Shown one piece after another: positions 35,739-47,297 of a stretch of DNA of 64,000 bases. The DNA lies in assembly GCF_001347015.1 (NCBI RefSeq), contig NZ_CFGI01000013.1:1-64000 (forward strand), given 5' to 3'. The notes below the pieces were generated by a model. The model had not been told where the DNA came from. It saw only the letters and a list, made by a program, of their open reading frames with translations, and ran no database searches. Position 1 is the stretch's first letter. Each line of letters begins with the position of its first letter. This stretch comes from Streptococcus pneumoniae. Lineage in GTDB: Bacteria > Bacillota > Bacilli > Lactobacillales > Streptococcaceae. The translations under genes were made by a program, and so were the position numbers.

Positions 35739-35767
35739 ATTTTATCATATAATGTTATTATAGTCAA
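35739..35767 (-). promoter_or_regulatory. Promoter of the secreted-protein cassette
   Basis: On the minus strand: TTGACT (35767-35762), a 17-bp spacer and TAAAAT (35744-35739). Confidence 0.7.
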
Positions 35768-35784
35768 GAAAAATATGTTATTAT

Positions 35785-35988
35785 TTTAAAAAATATTTTT
35801 CAAAATATAAATGGACGGATTTATTTTGGATACTATTTGTGATTTTGACATGCCTCTTGGCGGGTAATGATACTCTTTTCCCCCTTACCCATCAAGAAAT
35901 CTCTTATCATGGGTGCTTATTTGGAATTACACTTGCCTTATATCACTTACTGTTCATTGATAAGTTTGTTATATCGAATCGAAAATAA
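35785..35988 (+). pseudogene. Decapitated copy 2 of the 68-residue membrane protein
   Basis: From KKYFSKYKWTDLFWILF onward this matches the protein at 32223-32429, with changes such as NDTLF for NSNLY. The copy has lost its promoter, ribosome binding site and start codon. The homology begins at the AAAAAATATTTTTC run, and upstream in frame there is only a TAG without ATG. Confidence 0.75.
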
Positions 35989-36019
35989 AGATTAGAACTA
36001 TGCTTGACTGCCTACTGTT

Positions 36020-36214
36020 ATGATTGATTTTTGGAGGAAGATTTTGTCTCTATTATTTATTATTTTAAATTTGTTTATCTTGTACAAGATCTATTCTTTG
36101 AGACGGGAGAAATCGAAATACTTGATTTATACGGCTTATATCATATTTGGGGTAAATGTACTATATGGTATTCAATGGTTATTAAAAGAATTGGTTTCAA
36201 CTATTTCCCCTTAA
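36020..36214 (+). CDS. Small two-helix membrane protein, copy 2
   Basis: 64 residues, nearly identical to the protein at 32461-32655 (G to R at position 6, V to I, R to K, I to V and a C-terminal change). Since the gene before it has lost its start and promoter, it is uncertain whether this copy is still expressed. The following terminator is complete here, unlike at copy 1. Confidence 0.55.
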   Translation: MIDFWRKILSLLFIILNLFILYKIYSLRREKSKYLIYTAYIIFGVNVLYGIQWLLKELVSTISP

Positions 36215-36247
36215 TGTGTAGGGAAACTCCAGCGATTTTTGCATAAC

Positions 36248-36294
36248 AAAACGCATAAGATTAAGGTTTTTGAGTACCTGTTCTTATGCGTTTT
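36248..36294. terminator. Terminator after copy 2, facing rlmA
   Basis: AAAACGCATAAGA and TCTTATGCGTTTT form a 13-bp perfect stem. The left half with flank (about 32689-32707) is also present after copy 1, where the IS element begins in the loop. Confidence 0.85.
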
Positions 36295-36343
36295 CGTAAT
36301 ATTGAGGAGTTTCAGTAAGTTTTCTACTTTTGCGAAGTCTAGT

Positions 36344-37192
36344 TTACAATGCTTTCCCAACCAAAATCTCTGCTTCGATGGTAATCTCTGTCAGTTGGCT
36401 CCAGTCAATCTTGGTCTGGTCGATGTGAAAGAGGAGAGGAGTCATACTGAGTAGGGCTTGGAGCTGCTCTGCTGTGATAGTCTTAGTCAGAGAGGCAGTT
36501 TGACTAGATAGGATGGTAAAGTGTTCCTGGAAATGCTCCTTGATATCTTGGTTAGAATAGTCCTTGTTTGTCAGCTGGTCCTGTACTCTTTGACGGATTT
36601 CTTTGAGGTGATTTTTAGTTGGGATAACCTTTATCAAGATACCGTCTTTAGATAAAACGCGACGAAATTCTCCATAGTTGGCAGGCGAAAAGATATCAAG
36701 CAGAATGCCCATGCTGGCGTCTTTTATAGGGAGACGAGCCAGGTCGCCAACGAACCAGTTGACTGCCCAGTTGGGTTCGCTCTTGGCAGCGATTTGGACG
36801 GAATCTTTGGAGATGTCAAAGGCATAGAAAGTTTTTTCAGAGTGACTTTCTTGGAGTTTACGAGAGTAGAAACCTTCGCCACAACCGATATCTAAGACAG
36901 TTTTTGCGGATGGATTAGCTGCTAGTAAGTCCGATACACCTTCTAAGATGGCCCGATAAAAGCCAGCTTCTAGGATTTGTTGGCGATTTTGAAAGTTTTC
37001 CTTGTCGTAGTTGGCAGATTGCTTAATTTGAGGTGCCAGATTGACATAGCCAAATTTAGCCAAGTCAAAAGAATGGCGATTGTTGCATTTGAGACTGCTC
37101 TCTACCAGAGTCAGATTTTCTTGACAGATAGGACAGGCAAAGGCAGTCGCAGAAGCAAAACGCTGAAGTTTGGGTTTGAGATTTGTATTCAT
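36344..37192 (-). CDS. rlmA: 23S rRNA (guanine-N1)-methyltransferase RlmA(II)
   Basis: 282 residues. An N-terminal zinc-binding module (CPICQENL...LKCNNRHSFD) is followed by an SAM-dependent methyltransferase domain with motif I VLDIGCGEGFYS near residue 95. Family knowledge: RlmA(II)/TlrB methylates G748 in 23S rRNA helix 35 in Gram-positives, and in pneumococcus its loss affects telithromycin susceptibility. It is transcribed alone and converges with the island. Confidence 0.88.
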   Translation of the reverse strand: MNTNLKPKLQRFASATAFACPICQENLTLVESSLKCNNRHSFDLAKFGYVNLAPQIKQSANYDKENFQNRQQILEAGFYRAILEGVSDLLAANPSAKTVLDIGCGEGFYSRKLQESHSEKTFYAFDISKDSVQIAAKSEPNWAVNWFVGDLARLPIKDASMGILLDIFSPANYGEFRRVLSKDGILIKVIPTKNHLKEIRQRVQDQLTNKDYSNQDIKEHFQEHFTILSSQTASLTKTITAEQLQALLSMTPLLFHIDQTKIDWSQLTEITIEAEILVGKAL

Positions 37193-37342
37193 AGTTTAAG
37201 TGTATCAAAAGAGGCAAATGAAAGCAACTTTAGGATGATTTGTAATAAAATTAAATAGTAGTATCATTACTTTTCAAAGTACCAAAATTAAATTGCTTTT
37301 ATATCCAAAATGCTATATAATAATGATAAGGAGGAAATAAGT

Positions 37343-37621
37343 ATGTTAAAAGAAGTACTAACCGTTGCAAAAGTTGCGAAAAAATCATCACTCTTTTTGG
37401 GTGGTGTCGCATTTGGTACCCTTGGTTTGAAAATCTTAGCAAGTAAGGAAGCTAAAAAAGGTTATTCTAAAGCTTTGGCTAAGGCTTACAAATTGAAGGA
37501 CGAGCTAGATGCGTCTGTTTCTGTTGTGAAGCAACATGGAGACGATGTCTTGCAAGATGCCAAATATTTGTACGAGCAAGAGAAAAAAGAAGAGCAATTA
37601 GATAGCCTTATAGGGGAATAA
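37343..37621 (+). CDS. DUF6110-like small membrane protein paired with a P-type ATPase
   Basis: 92 residues from the ATG at 37343 (AGGAGG upstream). An N-terminal hydrophobic segment with glycines (LFLGGVAFGTLGLKIL) is followed by a charged, probably helical tail (EAKKGYSKALAKAYKLKDEL...). It is separated by 1 base from the P-type ATPase gene. The architecture resembles mycobacterial PacL proteins (DUF1490), small membrane partners encoded beside metal P-ATPases. That comparison is by architecture only. Confidence 0.7.
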   Translation: MLKEVLTVAKVAKKSSLFLGGVAFGTLGLKILASKEAKKGYSKALAKAYKLKDELDASVSVVKQHGDDVLQDAKYLYEQEKKEEQLDSLIGE

Positions 37622-37622
37622 T

Positions 37623-39686
37623 ATGTCTTTTAAAGTGCTACATAGAGGATACCAACATATCCGACTATCATCTTCTTTTTCACTCACCTTGGATATCCAA
37701 GACTATCTTCGTTCCTTGGCGAGAGATGAAAAGGGGATTGAGTCTATCCAGTTTTACATGGATCAACAGCACTTTACTCTACGCATAAAAGAAGGCTTTT
37801 CTGTATTAGATAATGCAGAAGCCTTTTTAAAAAGAATTGATAAAGGGAAAGTTTCTGAGTTGATGACTCTTCCCATTCGTAGAGAAGAGAGTGCTTATTC
37901 TATTGTTTCAGGTGCAGCGGTTAAGCGTGTACTTTTTCGTAGTTTTGTGCCGTATCCTATTCGCTATATATGGACTTGTTATCAGGCTTTGGGTTATATT
38001 AGAGAAGCCTATCAAACACTAGCGCGTAAGGAACTAACGATGGAGGTTTTGGACTGTTCGGCGATTTTATTGTCCTTGTTTATGAACCAATCCAAGACAG
38101 CTAGTAATATCATGTTTATGCTTGATTTGGGGAATCATTTAGATCAGTGGTCCTTGAAAAAAACTGCAACAGATTTAGAACAGAGTCTTCTTGCAAAAGA
38201 GAGCGATGTATTTCTAGTACAGGGCGATACGGTCGTTAGTATCAAGAGTTCCGATGTTCAAATAGGAGATGTCTTGGTCCTATCTCAAGGAAATGAAATT
38301 CTGTTTGATGGACAAGTAGTTTCAGGTTTAGGTATGGTCAACGAAAGTTCCTTGACAGGAGAGAGTTTTCCAGTTGAAAAAAGAGAGTCTGATTTGGTTT
38401 GTGCAAATACAGTATTAGAAACTGGAGAGTTACGCATTCGTGTAACAGATAATCAGATGAACAGCCGTATTTTACAACTGATTGAGTTGATGAAGAAATC
38501 TGAAGAAAACAAGAAAACGAAACAACGCTATTTCATCAAGATGGCGGACAAGGTCGTCAAATATAATTTCTTGGGGGCTGGGCTGACTTACCTATTGACA
38601 GGTTCTTTTTCTAAGGCTATTTCTTTCCTATTGGTCGATTTCTCCTGCGCTTTGAAAATCTCTACTCCTGTAGCTTATTTGACAGCTATCAAGGAGGGGT
38701 TGAATCGTGAAATGGTGATTAAGGATGGAGATGTTCTGGAGAAATACCTGGAAGTTGATACTTTCTTGTTTGATAAGACGGGAACAATCACAACCAGCTA
38801 TCCGATAGTTGAAAAGGTGTTACCTTTTGGAGACTATAGTGAGGAAGATATTCTCAGAATCAGTGCCTGTCTTGAGGAGCACATCTATCATCCTATTGCT
38901 AATGCCATCGTCAAGCAAGCTGAGATAGAGGGGATTGAACATGAGGAAATGCATGGGAAACTCCAATATATCGCAAGTAAGGGGATCAAATCTCATATAG
39001 ACGGTCAACCAGTTCTGATTGGGAATTATGTCTTGATGCAGGATGAGCAGATTCATATCAGTTCAGAACAAAATGCTTTAATTGAAGAGTACAAGAGCCA
39101 CTACAATCTCTTATTCTTGGCTTATCAGAATGAATTGATTGGAATGTTCTGCATTCATACTCCTTTGAGAAAAGAAGCTAAGGCAGCCTTGGAGAAACTT
39201 AAGGCACAGGGGAAAAAATTGATTCTGGCAACAGGGGACACCTTGGTTAGAACAGAGGAATTAGTCAAAGATTTGCCCTTTGATCAGGTCTATACAGACT
39301 TGAAACCTGATGGGAAATTTGAGTTAGTAGAGGAACTGCAGAAAGCAGGTCACACTATTTTGATGGTTGGGGATGGGTTGAATGACTCAGCGGCTCTAAC
39401 CCTATCAGATATCGGTGTGGTGATGAATGAGAGTGCAGATATTTCTAAGCAGATGAGCGATATCTTATTGTTAGATAATCGCTTGGATTTCTTCCAAGAG
39501 TTGGATTCGCTATCATCATCTTTGCAAACACTCATCAAGAAGAATATTCAAGATACCGTTGTCGTAAATAGTAGTTTGATTGGCTTTGGCTTGTTTAATT
39601 GGCTCAGTCCTTCAAATCTCTCTATCTTACATAATCTAACAACCTTACGCATAGTCCTGCGTAGCCTGTCTATTAAGGCTAGATAG
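37623..39686 (+). CDS. P-type ATPase, probable metal cation exporter
   Basis: 687 residues. Actuator motif SLTGESFPVEK (about 243), phosphorylation site FDKTGTITTS (Asp near 384), hinge VGDGLNDSAAL (about 582), and six to eight membrane segments. In the metal-site helix the usual CPC is replaced by FSCALKISTPVA (near 338), so it is not a standard copper or zinc CPx pump. The N-terminal 80 residues lack a CxxC metal-binding domain. The adjacent small membrane protein is probably a partner. The metal is unknown; manganese, zinc or iron are possible. Confidence 0.82.
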   Translation: MSFKVLHRGYQHIRLSSSFSLTLDIQDYLRSLARDEKGIESIQFYMDQQHFTLRIKEGFSVLDNAEAFLKRIDKGKVSELMTLPIRREESAYSIVSGAAVKRVLFRSFVPYPIRYIWTCYQALGYIREAYQTLARKELTMEVLDCSAILLSLFMNQSKTASNIMFMLDLGNHLDQWSLKKTATDLEQSLLAKESDVFLVQGDTVVSIKSSDVQIGDVLVLSQGNEILFDGQVVSGLGMVNESSLTGESFPVEKRESDLVCANTVLETGELRIRVTDNQMNSRILQLIELMKKSEENKKTKQRYFIKMADKVVKYNFLGAGLTYLLTGSFSKAISFLLVDFSCALKISTPVAYLTAIKEGLNREMVIKDGDVLEKYLEVDTFLFDKTGTITTSYPIVEKVLPFGDYSEEDILRISACLEEHIYHPIANAIVKQAEIEGIEHEEMHGKLQYIASKGIKSHIDGQPVLIGNYVLMQDEQIHISSEQNALIEEYKSHYNLLFLAYQNELIGMFCIHTPLRKEAKAALEKLKAQGKKLILATGDTLVRTEELVKDLPFDQVYTDLKPDGKFELVEELQKAGHTILMVGDGLNDSAALTLSDIGVVMNESADISKQMSDILLLDNRLDFFQELDSLSSSLQTLIKKNIQDTVVVNSSLIGFGLFNWLSPSNLSILHNLTTLRIVLRSLSIKAR

Positions 39687-39699
39687 ATGTGGTTATCAA

Positions 39700-39745
39700 C
39701 AACAAAAAGGAGTTACCTTTCTCGAGGTTAACTCCTTTGTTTATA
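39700..39745. terminator. Bidirectional terminator between the P-type ATPase gene and tyrS
   Basis: AAAAAGGAGTTA-CCT and AGG-TTAACTCCTTTG form a long stem with one bulged base. It has A- and T-rich flanks on both sides. Confidence 0.8.
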
Positions 39746-39762
39746 GATAAATGTTGAACAGT

Positions 39763-41019
39763 TTAGTAAGTCAATACAAAGTATTTTTTCTTACCGCGAC
39801 GGATAACAGTCAGTTCATTCTCTAACTTATCTGCGTCATTCAAGACATAGTCAAGGTCCTGAATACGGTCGCCGTTGACGTAGATAGCTCCGTTTTGGAC
39901 GTCTTCACGGGCTTGGCGTTTTGAGTTAACTACACCAGATGAGACGAGCAGTTCCACGATATTGTGGTTTTCATCTGCTTGAACTTGGTAGTTTGGCACT
40001 CCACGAAGTCCTTGTTTGAGTTCTTTAACAGAAAGATTTTTGATGTTTCCTGCAAAGAGTTGCTCAGTGATGTTGAGGGCTTCTTTGTAAGCTTCTTCGC
40101 CGTGAACAAGTGTGACAACTTCACGAGCCAAGATTTTTTGAGCCAAGCGTTCGTGTGGAGCCGCTTCAAACTGTTTACGGATGTCTTCAATCTCATCAAG
40201 TGACAAGAAAGTAAAGATCTTCAAGAAGCGAACAGCGTCAGCGTCCATCACGTTCATCCAGAATTGGTACATTTCGTATGGGGAAGTCTTTTCAGGATTG
40301 AGCCAGACTGCATTTCCTTCTGACTTCCCAAATTTCTTACCAGTTGCATCGGTAATCAGTGGCACAGTGATAACGTGGCCAGTCTTGTCAGCTTTACGAC
40401 GAAGCAATTCGGTACCAGCTGTCATATTTCCCCACTGGTCAGAACCCCCGATTTGAAGCGTTACGTTGTGGTCTTGGTTAAGGACGAAGAAGTCGTAACC
40501 TTGCATGATTTGGTAGGCAAACTCAGTGTATGAAATTCCTGTTTCAATCCGTTTTTTCACAGACTCCTTGCTCATCATGTAGTTGACAGTAAAGTATTTT
40601 CCGATATCACGGAGGAAATCAATGAAGCTGATGCTGCCAAACCAGTCGTAGTTGTTGACCATGACAGCCTTGTTTTCACCATTTTCAAAGTCAAGAAAAC
40701 GAGAAAGTTGTCCTTGGATAGACTTGACCCAGCCATCCACTGTGTCTTTTGTTTGGAGACTACGTTCAGCATCTTTGAAGGACGGATCTCCGATGAGACC
40801 TGTAGCACCGCCAACGAGCGCATAAGGTTTGTGACCTGCTAGCTGCAAGCGACGACTTGTCAAGATTGCGACAAGGTGGCCTAGGTGAAGGCTGTCAGCA
40901 GTTGGATCGTAGCCAGTATAATAAGAAACTTGACCTTCTTCTAGGGCTTTACGCAAAGCTTCTTCATCAGTCGTTTGAAAAATCAAACCACGCTCTTTTA
41001 GCTCATCAAAAATGTGCAT
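39763..41019 (-). CDS. tyrS: Tyrosyl-tRNA synthetase
   Basis: 418 residues, class I. HIGH-type motif [13 protein letters not shown] (about 40), KMSKS-type motif [10 protein letters not shown] (about 230), and a C-terminal S4-like RNA-binding domain ([20 protein letters not shown]). It charges tRNA-Tyr. AGGAGAAAAG stands before the ATG. Only about 130 bases separate it from the divergent pbp1b, too short for a T-box leader, and none is seen. Confidence 0.96.
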   Translation of the reverse strand: MHIFDELKERGLIFQTTDEEALRKALEEGQVSYYTGYDPTADSLHLGHLVAILTSRRLQLAGHKPYALVGGATGLIGDPSFKDAERSLQTKDTVDGWVKSIQGQLSRFLDFENGENKAVMVNNYDWFGSISFIDFLRDIGKYFTVNYMMSKESVKKRIETGISYTEFAYQIMQGYDFFVLNQDHNVTLQIGGSDQWGNMTAGTELLRRKADKTGHVITVPLITDATGKKFGKSEGNAVWLNPEKTSPYEMYQFWMNVMDADAVRFLKIFTFLSLDEIEDIRKQFEAAPHERLAQKILAREVVTLVHGEEAYKEALNITEQLFAGNIKNLSVKELKQGLRGVPNYQVQADENHNIVELLVSSGVVNSKRQAREDVQNGAIYVNGDRIQDLDYVLNDADKLENELTVIRRGKKKYFVLTY

Positions 41020-41118
41020 GTGTCTTTTCTCCTTTTTAAAAATATTGTTTCTACCTATTGTATCACAAACTTGGGCAATAGCCTAGCAGAATAGGGAAGA
41101 AAGTGGCTATTTTATTGA

Positions 41119-43626
<2,508 letters not shown>

Positions 43627-43647
43627 GTTCTATAAACTGTGCTAAAT

Positions 43648-43682
43648 GAAGTGGCTAATCAATTGATTGCCACTTTTTTCTT
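43648..43682 (+). terminator. pbp1b terminator
   Basis: AAGTGGC-AATCA and TGATT-GCCACTT, followed by TTTTTCTTTTTT. Confidence 0.85.
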
Positions 43683-43693
43683 TTTTCCTTTCG

Positions 43694-43702
43694 TGTTACA
43701 AT
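43694..43702 (+). promoter_or_regulatory. Extended -10 box directly in front of the EamA gene
   Basis: TGTTACAAT ends only 6 bases before the ATG at 43709, so the predicted transcription start coincides with the start codon, giving a leaderless mRNA. The AAAGG in between could be a remnant ribosome binding site for read-through transcripts. Confidence 0.5.
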
Positions 43703-43708
43703 AAAGGT

Positions 43709-44620
43709 ATGAATCAGTATCAGAAAAAGATTGTTAAAGGAACCATTTATTCGCTCCTATCCGGCTTAATCTGGGGAATCTGTGGGATTTTAGGAGAGTA
43801 CTTCTTTACTCATTACCAGGTGTCTTCGGGCTGGATTACCTCTATGCGTTTGACACTGGCAGGAAGTCTTGTACTCATTTGGTCTGCGATGCAATTAAAA
43901 TCGCAAGTGTTTGATATTTGGCGAGATAAGAAAAATTACTTGCCCTTTTTGGCCTATGCTATTTTGGGAATTTTCTCAGTTCAGTATTTTTTCTATCTCT
44001 GTGTAGAATACTCAAATGCAGCGACAGCAACTATTTTACAGTTTATCAGTCCTGTCTTTATCCTCTTTTACAATCGCTTGGTTTATCAAAAACGAGCGTC
44101 AAGAAGCGCTATTTTTTATGTTTTGGTTGCCATGCTGGGTGTTTGCTTGATGGCGACAAAGGGAGATCTCTCTCAGTTATCCATGACACCACTAGCACTT
44201 GTGACAGGTTTGCTGAGTGCCATGGGGGTTATGTTTAATGTTATCTTACCCCAACCTTTCGCGAAGCGCTATGGTTTTGTTCCGACGGTTGGGTGGGGGA
44301 TGATTTTGGCCGGTTTGTTTAGCAATGTCCTTTCTCCGGTTTATCAGCTTTCCTTTACTCCTGATATTTGGAGTATCTTGATTTGCCTCATTATCGCTTT
44401 CTTTGGAACGGCTTTTGCCTTTTTCATTTCCATGAAGGCGGTGTCCTTGGTTTCTCCCTTGGTGGTTTCCGTTATCAGTGCCAGTGAACCTCTCTCTTCT
44501 GCTCTCTTGAGTGTTTTGTTCTTAGGATTGGTAGTGGATTGGTCCCTTCTTCTAGCTATGGCCTTGATTATTTTACCCATGATATTTTTGTCTATAGAAG
44601 AAGCGAAAGAAAGTAGATAA
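43709..44620 (+). CDS. EamA/DMT-family transporter
   Basis: 303 residues with ten hydrophobic segments arranged as two repeats of five, the EamA layout. Typical elements are a SLLSGLIWGICGIL N-terminus and VVSVISASEPLSSALLSVLFLG near the end. Members export amino acids or other metabolites; the substrate is not evident. The ATG at 43709 is preferred over the upstream in-frame ATG at 43667, which lies in the pbp1b terminator. Confidence 0.85.
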   Translation: MNQYQKKIVKGTIYSLLSGLIWGICGILGEYFFTHYQVSSGWITSMRLTLAGSLVLIWSAMQLKSQVFDIWRDKKNYLPFLAYAILGIFSVQYFFYLCVEYSNAATATILQFISPVFILFYNRLVYQKRASRSAIFYVLVAMLGVCLMATKGDLSQLSMTPLALVTGLLSAMGVMFNVILPQPFAKRYGFVPTVGWGMILAGLFSNVLSPVYQLSFTPDIWSILICLIIAFFGTAFAFFISMKAVSLVSPLVVSVISASEPLSSALLSVLFLGLVVDWSLLLAMALIILPMIFLSIEEAKESR

Positions 44621-44646
44621 AAAGTCTTTTCTTAATTCTAAAAGTG

Positions 44647-44812
44647 TGCTATACTAGAATAGTCAATAAAACACGGGGAGATAGTTGTGAAGATTGTTTT
44701 TAGGTTGTATCGGTAGGGGCTTGCTTTTACCGACAGCACGTTTTATCTCACATCCCTAAAAAATCATACCTAAAAACAGACAAAAAGGCTTCAAATTTGA
44801 GGCCTTTTTTGG
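44647..44812 (+). ncRNA. Candidate structured RNA with terminator upstream of dapH
   Basis: An extended -10 box TGCTATACT (44647-44655) predicts a start near 44661. The transcript contains hairpin CGGTA/TACCG (44711-44732) and a perfect 10-bp long-range stem GTTTTTAGGT/ACCTAAAAAC (44696-44705 with 44768-44777). GAGATA/TATCTC (44678-44683 with 44744-44749) would cross that stem as a pseudoknot. It ends with a terminator (AAAAAGGCTTCAAA/TTTGAGGCCTTTTTT, 44782-44811). dapH starts 38 bases later. It is either an independent sRNA or a cis-acting attenuator. It does not look like a lysine riboswitch or T-box; the asd RNA motif of lactic acid bacteria is one candidate I cannot check. Confidence 0.6.
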
Positions 44813-44849
44813 TAGAATAGTTATCATTATAAAGAATGAGAGGTCTTTT

Positions 44850-45548
44850 ATGACTGCTACAAAAATGAATGCTCAAGAAATTATCCAATTTATCGCCAAT
44901 GCTGAAAAGAAAACCAGTGTTAAAGTAACCTTTGAAGGACAACTTGCAACTGCTGTACCAAGCTCTGTTGTCAAATTAGGGAATGTCCTATTTGGAGACT
45001 GGAAGGACGTGGCTCCGCTTCTAGATGGTTTGGTAGAAAATCAAGACTATGTTGTTGAGCAAGATGCTCGTAATTCTGCAGTTCCTTTGCTAGATAAACG
45101 TGCTATCAATGCTCGTATCGAGCCGGGTGCTATTATCCGTGACCAGGTTGAAATTGGTGACAATGCTGTTATCATGATGGGAGCGGTTATCAATATCGGT
45201 GCTGAAATTGGTGCAGGAACTATGATTGACATGGGTGCTATCCTTGGTGGCCGTGCCATCGTTGGGAAAAACAGCCACGTTGGTGCAGGTGCAGTTTTGG
45301 CAGGTGTGATTGAGCCAGCTAGCGCAGAACCAGTCCGTGTTGGAGACAATGTTCTCATCGGTGCCAACGCAGTGGTTATCGAAGGAGTCCAAATCGGTAG
45401 TGGTTCAGTTGTCGCAGCAGGAGCTATTGTTACCCAAGATGTCCCAGAAAACGTGGTAGTAGCAGGTGTTCCAGCTCGCATTATCAAAGAGATTGATGCC
45501 CAAACCCAACAAAAAACAGCGCTAGAGGATGCGCTTCGTACCTTGTAA
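44850..45548 (+). CDS. dapH: Tetrahydrodipicolinate N-acetyltransferase
   Basis: 232 residues. An N-terminal alpha/beta cap is followed by a left-handed beta-helix of hexapeptide repeats ([20 protein letters not shown] and onward, about 95-200). It acetylates tetrahydrodipicolinate in the acetyl branch of meso-diaminopimelate and lysine synthesis, which supplies the peptidoglycan stem peptide precursor. The next gene encodes the matching deacetylase. A terminator hairpin lies between the two. Confidence 0.93.
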   Translation: MTATKMNAQEIIQFIANAEKKTSVKVTFEGQLATAVPSSVVKLGNVLFGDWKDVAPLLDGLVENQDYVVEQDARNSAVPLLDKRAINARIEPGAIIRDQVEIGDNAVIMMGAVINIGAEIGAGTMIDMGAILGGRAIVGKNSHVGAGAVLAGVIEPASAEPVRVGDNVLIGANAVVIEGVQIGSGSVVAAGAIVTQDVPENVVVAGVPARIIKEIDAQTQQKTALEDALRTL

Positions 45549-45561
45549 TTGTAAAAGAAAA

Positions 45562-45596
45562 ATAGAGGCGGAACCCTTTTTCCAGCCTCTTTCTGC
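45562..45596 (+). terminator. Terminator after dapH
   Basis: AGAGGC-GGAA and TTCC-AGCCTCT stem followed by a short T-run; probably partial, since dapL follows closely without an obvious promoter. Confidence 0.7.
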
Positions 45597-45615
45597 TATA
45601 TAGGAGGATAGATAG

Positions 45616-46746
45616 ATGTTAGATTTGATTCAGACTAGACGAGATTTGCACCAGATTCCAGAGATTGGCTTGGAGGAGTTCAAGACTCAGGCTTACTTGC
45701 TGGATGTGATTGAGAAATTGACTGCGGGCAAGGAGTTTGTTCAAGTTCGTACTTGGCGGACAGGTATTTTGGTTTATTTGCAGGGAAGTCAGCCAGAGCG
45801 GACCATTGGTTGGCGGACAGATATTGATGGTCTGCCTATCGTTGAACAAACAGGCCTTCCTTTTGCCTCTCAGCACCAAGGTCGCATGCATGCTTGTGGC
45901 CATGATTTCCACATGACCATTGCTTTAGGCTGTCTCGAGCGCGCCCTCGAGGAACAACCTAAAAATAATTTGCTCTTCCTATTTCAGCCTGCTGAGGAGA
46001 ATGAAGCTGGTGGCATGCTTATGTATGAGGATGGCGCTTTTGGAGACTGGTTGCCAGACCAATTTTATGGTCTCCATGTCCGTCCAGATCTGAAAGTTGG
46101 CCAGATTGCGACTAATACTCACACGCTCTTTGCAGGGACCTGTGAGGTGAAGATTCGTTTCAAAGGAAAAGGAGGACACGCAGCCTTTCCTCATGAAGCC
46201 AATGACGCCTTGGTGGCTGCTAGTTACTTTGTGACCCAGGTGCAGTCAGTTGTCAGCCGCAATGTTAACCCAATCGAGGGAGCAGTGGTGACCTTTGGTC
46301 TTTTCCAAGCCGGAACAACCAACAATGTCATCACAGACACAGCCTTTTTACATGGAACTATTCGGGCCTTGACACAGAACATGAGTCTCTTGGTGCAAAA
46401 GCGGGTCAAAACAATTGCAGAAGGAGTTGCAGCAGCCTTCGATATGGAAGTCGAAGTGGAACTCAAACAAGGTGGTTACCTGCCTGTTGAGAACCATCCA
46501 GCATTGGCGCGTGAACTAATGGACTTTTTTGAAGAGGAAGACGGAATTGAGTTGATTGATATCGAGCCTGCTATGACAGGTGAGGACTTTGGTTATCTCC
46601 TTTCAAAGGTTGATGGTGTTATGTTTTGGCTGGGTATCGATAGTCCCTACGCCCTTCATCATCCTCAGATGAGCCCTAAGGAAGAGGCACTAGCTATTGG
46701 GGTTGATGCGGTCTCTAGTTTCCTGAAAAAGAAGGCAGCAGAGTAG
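45616..46746 (+). CDS. dapL: N-acetyldiaminopimelate deacetylase (M20 family)
   Basis: 376 residues. M20 amidohydrolase motifs: RTDIDGLPI (about 75), HACGHDFHM with metal-binding histidines (about 95), [10 protein letters not shown] and the late MTGEDFGYL. Often annotated as hippurate hydrolase. The neighbour dapH makes N-acetyldiaminopimelate deacetylase by far the best assignment. AGGAGG precedes the ATG. The folate cyclo-ligase gene follows after about 11 bases. Confidence 0.9.
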   Translation: MLDLIQTRRDLHQIPEIGLEEFKTQAYLLDVIEKLTAGKEFVQVRTWRTGILVYLQGSQPERTIGWRTDIDGLPIVEQTGLPFASQHQGRMHACGHDFHMTIALGCLERALEEQPKNNLLFLFQPAEENEAGGMLMYEDGAFGDWLPDQFYGLHVRPDLKVGQIATNTHTLFAGTCEVKIRFKGKGGHAAFPHEANDALVAASYFVTQVQSVVSRNVNPIEGAVVTFGLFQAGTTNNVITDTAFLHGTIRALTQNMSLLVQKRVKTIAEGVAAAFDMEVEVELKQGGYLPVENHPALARELMDFFEEEDGIELIDIEPAMTGEDFGYLLSKVDGVMFWLGIDSPYALHHPQMSPKEEALAIGVDAVSSFLKKKAAE

Positions 46747-46757
46747 AGGAATTGGCT

Positions 46758-47297
46758 ATGAAAGCAGAACTACGCAAGCAAGTCTTGCAAGAAATGAAGG
46801 CTTTACCTCGAGAGCAAAAACAGTTTATAGACCAAGCTTTAACTGAGCGACTTTTACAACACCCCTTTTACCAAGAAGCCAAGGTCATTGCAACCTATCT
46901 CTCTTTTCCGCACGAATTTCAAACGCAGGGATTGATTGAGCAGGCGCTGAAGGACGGCAAGAAGCTTTTGGTACCTAAAACCTATCCCAAGGGGCGCATG
47001 GACTTTGTGGTCTATGATCCGCAGCAGTTGGTCAAAACTTCCTTTGGCTTACTGGAACCACAGGGAAATTTGGAAGTAGTGGATACATCTCAGATTGATT
47101 TGATTCATGTTCCGGGGCTGGCTTTTACGACAAAGGGCTATCGGATTGGATACGGTGGAGGTTATTATGACCGCTATCTGGAACATTTTACTGGTCATAC
47201 TTTGAGTACGGTTTATCCTTGTCAAATTCGGGACTTTAGCCCTGAAAATCATGATATTCCTGTTCAGGAGGTACTGATTGATGAAGGAAATATTTGA
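46758..47297 (+). CDS. 5-formyltetrahydrofolate cyclo-ligase
   Basis: 179 residues. It converts 5-formyl-THF to 5,10-methenyl-THF with ATP. The C-terminal family signature GYRIGYGGGYYDRYLEHF is intact, and the N-terminal KAELRKQVLQEMKAL region is typical. AGAGGA precedes the ATG at 46758; an upstream TTG at 46752 is less likely. The 3' end overlaps the rhomboid gene by 17 bases. Confidence 0.93.
   Translation: MKAELRKQVLQEMKALPREQKQFIDQALTERLLQHPFYQEAKVIATYLSFPHEFQTQGLIEQALKDGKKLLVPKTYPKGRMDFVVYDPQQLVKTSFGLLEPQGNLEVVDTSQIDLIHVPGLAFTTKGYRIGYGGGYYDRYLEHFTGHTLSTVYPCQIRDFSPENHDIPVQEVLIDEGNI

Noticed and set aside
44647-44812. Lysine riboswitch or T-box before dapH
   Set aside because: The conserved core sequences of the L-box and the T-box (specifier hairpin and UGGNACC-type bulge) are not found.
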